From the NCBI GenBank assembly GCA_965112735.1, contig OZ218965.1, forward strand, positions 2,232,001-2,296,000: 64,000 nucleotides of DNA. The letters run 5' to 3'. Shown here in pieces: positions 60,538 through 64,000 of this stretch. Every line of letters begins with the position of its first letter. Within the stretch, counting starts at the first letter, position 1. Origin of the DNA: Phaeosaccion multiseriatum. Taxonomy: Eukaryota > Ochrophyta, other classes. The position numbers were made by a program, and so were the translations under genes. A model generated the notes under the pieces. That model saw only the letters and a program-made list of their open reading frames with translations. It was not told the DNA's origin and ran no database searches.

Positions 60538-63007
60538 TCAACTGGAGAGGACTTCCGCCGCCTGCTGCACTGGTGTGGCACGGCAAGTCACCGCCACCCC
60601 GAAAGCCGACCCACCCCGAGCCTCCTTTCCTGCGAGCGCTTCCGGGTCGAGACGCGTGAAAGAGCAGCGCTCCCTGAGGCAGCGAGGAAGCATCTCGCCG
60701 AGCACGATGCTGCGGTAAGAGGGATTGTTGGGCGGCTTGGCATGCATGGAGAAGGCATGCTCCTCCAGGAGGGCAACACCTTCGGGGTCCTTCTTTCGAT
60801 TCAGGGCCCAATTCGCTTCCAAGCCGAGGCCTGACTCGCCGCTTGAGGTGCGGGCGCTGAAGATGAATGGGCCCACTCCCTCGAGGAGAGGGCCCTCGTG
60901 GCCCTGCTGGTAGTGATCGGCCTTACAGTCATACGGACAGACAAGAGGAAGCAAGAGAGGAGAGGAGGACCCCCGATGGGGTACAAAGGCGAAAAGGATG
61001 AGCAAGAAGCGGCTCGACTGAAAAGCAAGTGTCCTCCGGCCCTCCGTGAGGTTCCTCTTGTCAAGGCGGACTGGACCTCACCTTGAATGTTCTGTCGATG
61101 CACGTCTGCAAACTTACGGAGGTGCTGCACTGATCGAGGCAGGGGATGGCGCTAATAGGCAGCCCCTTCCACTCGCCGTACATGGCCACCATTGCGTACC
61201 ACATCCAGCGCTGCCGTCATCCGTCGGAGACGATCCACAGAGAGAAAGGCAGACGAGGCAAAGCGAATACACTCAGGAAGGTGAGAGAGGAAATATACGG
61301 GGAGGAAGGAAGGAGGGAAGGAGGGAAGGAAGGAAGGAAGGAAGGAAGGAAGGAAGGAAGGAAGGAGGGAAGGAAGGAAGGAAGGAAGGAGGGAAGGAAG
61401 GAAGGAAGGAAGGAGGGAGGAAGGAAGGAAGGAAGGAAGGAAGGAAGGAAGGAAGGAAGGAAGGAAGGAAGGAAGGAAGGAAGGAAGGAAGGAAGGAAGG
61501 AAGGAAGGAAGGAAGGAAGGAAGGAAGGAAGGAAGGAAGGAAGGAAGGAAGGAAGGAAGGAAGGAAGGAAGGAAGGAAGGAAGGAAGGAAGGAAGGAAGG
61601 AAGGAAGGAAGGAAGGAAGGAAGGAAGGAAGGAAGGAAGGAAGGAAGGAAGGAAGGAAGGAAGGAAGGAAGGAAGGAAGGAAGGAAGGAAGGAAGGAAGG
61701 AAGGAAGGAAGGATGGAAGGAAAAAATGGAAGGAGACAATCGAGTGAGAGCTCTACCTGGTCATTCCCGATAAAGCGCTTCTTAGTGTAGTGCCTGTACC
61801 GACAGCCTGCCTCCTCCACGCCCCACTTCCACCACGTGTCGAGCAGGCGCTCGCCGAAGTCCGAGCCTCGCACGAGGAATACGGAGTTGCTGAAGGAGTA
61901 CCTACCAAAGCGAGCAGAGGAACGCGGGGCAGCGAGGCCGGACAGCTCAGCAAAAAGGGAGAGGGTGGAGCGCGCTCAGCGAAGGCGGCCCTCTGCACGC
62001 AAGCAGCGTGATGAGAGGCCTCGCCACGTCCGGGCAGGGCTCGTGCGGACGAGCAGTATCAAGACACTAGTGCGCTGTGCACTCACTTTCTCTCGGGCTC
62101 TAAAGCCAGATCCGTGGGTACAAAGAGGTGTACATTGGCGCCCTGCCGCTCGAACTCATCCAAGAAGTCCTCCACTCTCCTGTCCCCTCCCGTAAGCCAT
62201 TGGTCGTGATCTAACTGCAGAATCCAGTCATAGTGGGGAAGGTACTTTCGCAGCGCCACAACTTTGTTGAAGTGGGGAGGGAGTGGGTCTTAGAGTGTAC
62301 AGAGAGCAAGAAGGGGAGGATAGATCCGTGGGGGGGAGAAAGAAGGGGCAATACGGAGAGAGAGAGAAAGCAGGACAGAGATGCGGACAGAGGAAGGGAG
62401 AAGAGAGACACAGAGAGAGAGGTGGTTTGAGAGAGAGAGCAGGGACAGAGGCATACGAAGAGAGGGAGGAAGAAAGAAAGACGCACACACACACAGAGGT
62501 AGTTAGAGAGAGAGAGACGGGGGAGGGGTTGAGAGAAGAAAGAAACACGCTGAATTTCCTTCCCCTTTCTCCTTCTCCTCCTTGTTCCTCACCTCTTGTT
62601 CCATACTCGTCTAACGGCCACGTCAAGTCCCGGTTGTACTGATTCGTATCGATGATCACGTCGTACCCATGCTGCGATGCATAGCAGTGACGAGTGATAA
62701 TGAGTGCCTCAAAGGCAGCCTGGGCTTCATAGCGGGAGCCCATTCGGACGGACACGCCTCCCAGGCCGTCCACACTGAGAAGCAAGATTCGGGGCCTGGG
62801 AGAAGCCGCTGGGTGCGCCACACTGTAGGCGTCGTAGTAGCTGGCGAAGAGGACATTCGGGTCTGATGCGACCACGTCTCCGGCGCCGTGCCGGTGGCCG
62901 TAGGTGTAGGGATAATCCGTGCTATTCCACGCTGGAAGGCCCACACACACCCGCAAGTGCTTGTAGCAGGCCAGAAAGAGCAGAATCCAGGCAAGGTGGG
63001 TGTGCAT
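60538..63007 (-). CDS. Putative GT-A glycosyltransferase, type II membrane protein
   Basis: Exons 63007-62593, 62261-62087, 61901-61757, 61210-61118 and 60921-60538 close in phase and give 403 aa. A hydrophobic N-terminus (LAWILLFLACYKHLRVCVG) suits a Golgi signal anchor. An in-frame upstream ATG at 63127 would add 40 residues. The core reads RILLLSVDGLGG, HGYDVIIDTNQ, LRKYLPHYDWILQLDHDQW, FSNSVFLVRGSDFGERLLDTWW, NDQRWMWYAM and PCLDQC. The WILQLDHD segment is in the position of a metal-binding DxD motif, and the following 'S-N-x-V-F-L-V-R' resembles families related to GT34 (GMA12/MNN10). The donor sugar cannot be told. The C-terminal exon holds DHYQQGHEGPLLEGVGPFIF and a Cys pair. One intron is mostly (AAGG)n. 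Confidence 0.72.
61302..61727. repeat. (AAGG)n tetranucleotide tract
   Basis: About 425 bp, nearly pure GAAG repeat with a few GGAGG interruptions at the left end, makes up most of the 546-bp intron between the glycosyltransferase exons 61901-61757 and 61210-61118. It is (CCTT)n on the coding strand. A homopurine mirror repeat of this length could adopt triplex (H-DNA) structure. Confidence 0.95.
62275..62580. repeat. GA-rich intron of the glycosyltransferase gene
   Basis: The intron between exons 63007-62593 and 62261-62087 is mostly GAGAGAG, GGGAGGAAG and ACACACAC. It is CT-rich on the coding strand and has no coding potential. Confidence 0.85.
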
Positions 63008-63427
63008 CTCTTCCGCCGAGTGGCAGAAGCTTTTACATGAGCGCAAAGAGGAGGGATGAAGCGAGAAAGGGTCGGAAATGAAAGCGAGGTCGCGAGAGGA
63101 TGTAACGGGCAGATCTTTCGTTGACATAATTCTCCCTGCTAATCCTTATCATCCTTTCAGCCCTGGACAAGATACCGGCCTGATTACTGATTATGACCGG
63201 CGCCAGCTGGCCTGATTTCTTATTATGGCCGGCGCCCACCGTAATCTTGTCTGGGGCCGATTACGCAAATCGAGTGTTATAAAGACTAAAGAGGGGGGGG
63301 TTTGCCCCCCCAAGCGCCTCCCCCTCTATTACTCACAGCAAGTACTATACACTCACTCTGTCCATAAACCAAGTACTATGAGAAGTACTATACACTCACT
63401 CTGTACATAAACCAAGTATGACAAGTA
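63008..63427. repeat. Spacer with two short tandem duplications
   Basis: A roughly 36-bp block (CTGATTACTGATTATGACCG then CTGATTTCTTATTATGGCCG) is repeated imperfectly at 63178-63238. It is flanked by GGACAAGATA and its inverted form ATCTTGTCTG. A second pair (AGTACTATACACTCACTCTG then CATAAACCAAGTA) lies at 63342-63420. The region is more AT-rich than the genes and separates two minus-strand genes. Confidence 0.75.
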
Positions 63428-64000
63428 CTAAATGCGCGGGACAGAGAAGTCTGGCGAGTAAAAGGTGGTGGAGTCGGGGCTGCTCTGGTCGCACTCGAAG
63501 ATGCACATCATATAGTAGGGGGAGGCCATGTCCACATCCAGGCAGTCGACATCTGAGGAGCACTGTGTGGCCTGGCAGCCGCGACTGGTCTGGCAGCCCC
63601 CTGGCCCCTGCCCCTGCCCCTGCCCATCTCCTGCCTCGTCCCCGGTCACGCCGGCCATGCCCTTGCACGAGGCAAGCGCACAGGTGGGCATGTCGGCACC
63701 CAAGAAATCGGGCCCGAGCGAGTCGAAGCGCGAGAGCTGCCCCCACCCCTCCAGAACGGGCCCGTCGAGGGGTAGCAGGTTGTCCCAGGTGCGCATGGCC
63801 ACGGCCCCAGCCCGTTCATAGTCCTTCGCCGTTGCCTCTGCCACTTCAACGCCCTCCTGCAGAGGCGGGCGGTGGGGGTCGAGCCAGTAACAGCACTCGC
63901 TCCCCGACGGGAAGAGGGGGGGTGTGTCGCAGGTTGCCCCGCCTGAGCCTGAGGCCGAGCCGGAGGGCGTGTGAAAGGTTCCCCCCGAATACCTCGACAC
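63428..64000 (-). CDS. 3' part of a Cys-containing protein (5' end beyond window)
   Basis: The frame is open from the right edge to a TAG at 63428; 190 residues are visible. It contains spaced cysteines (SGSECCYWLDPHRPP, CALASCKGMAG, QATQCSSDVDCLDVD, YYMMCIFECDQSS) and a Gly/Gln linker (DGQGQGQGPGG). The pattern suggests a secreted or luminal disulphide-bonded protein. I do not recognise the family, and the N-terminus and any upstream exons are outside the window. Confidence 0.55.
   Translation of the reverse strand: MSRYSGGTFHTPSGSASGSGGATCDTPPLFPSGSECCYWLDPHRPPLQEGVEVAEATAKDYERAGAVAMRTWDNLLPLDGPVLEGWGQLSRFDSLGPDFLGADMPTCALASCKGMAGVTGDEAGDGQGQGQGPGGCQTSRGCQATQCSSDVDCLDVDMASPYYMMCIFECDQSSPDSTTFYSPDFSVPRI

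Noticed and set aside
61046-61873. Large KEGRKEGRKEG and FLPSFLPS ORFs
   Set aside because: They are translations of the (AAGG)n intron tract. The real glycosyltransferase exons on the minus strand flank it with matching phases.

Overview
This is a nuclear segment from a GC-rich eukaryote. Every gene is spliced with GT-AG introns, there is no operon structure, and the introns and spacers are packed with simple repeats. The 24-residue 'TIPAELGRLQAL' type leucine-rich repeat (LRR) encoded by 72-nt phase-1 exons, the tandem KNH-type secreted domains and a silaffin-like Ser/Gly/Lys protein suggest a stramenopile or similar alga or protist. The species cannot be fixed from sequence alone. Most genes were rebuilt exon by exon, and splice phases close across almost every junction.

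Layout. 1-13743 (minus): APC1, the large scaffold of the anaphase-promoting complex; its 3' end lies beyond the left edge. 14086-15500: a frameshifted copy of the 5' part of DONSON. 16779-25052 and 26793-32128 (plus): two tandem paralogues of a cytosolic LRR / coiled-coil / protein kinase / RBR-type RING protein. The first carries 19 near-identical 179-bp exon-intron LRR units, the second only three. 32432-33625 (minus): an orphan single-exon ORF. 34083-34393 (minus): a rearranged relic of APC1 exon 1. 34704-39569 (plus): intact DONSON, a replication-initiation factor. 40645-46260 (minus): a NAP1-family histone chaperone. 46484-50048 (plus): a type I membrane protein with three KNH-like domains, divergent from NAP1. 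50049-52425: minisatellites and unresolved sequence. 52426-55176 (plus): a secreted Ser/Gly/Lys repeat protein made of duplicated exon-intron units. 55177-57040: repeats, a promoter- or LTR-like element and a decayed Ty3/Gypsy reverse-transcriptase fragment. 57101-59075 (minus): an unrecognised coiled-coil protein. 60538-63007 (minus): a GT-A type glycosyltransferase. 63428-64000 (minus): the 3' part of a Cys-containing protein running off the right edge.

Three themes stand out. First, two unrelated genes (LRR kinase-RBR and the Ser/Gly/Lys protein) grow by amplifying whole exon-intron modules with symmetric phase-1 exons. In the LRR gene, coding differences concentrate at the solvent-exposed LRR positions while introns stay nearly identical, which looks like a diversifying sensor array. 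Second, APC1 and DONSON were probably a head-to-head pair. A roughly 2-kb block covering both 5' ends is now duplicated on either side of the LRR kinase pair, with one partner decayed in each copy. Third, a dispersed GGCAGYRGATGG element occurs mostly in introns with a fixed polarity relative to splice sites (purine form after donors, complementary form before acceptors), and the other simple repeats largely follow the same purine-then-pyrimidine layout.
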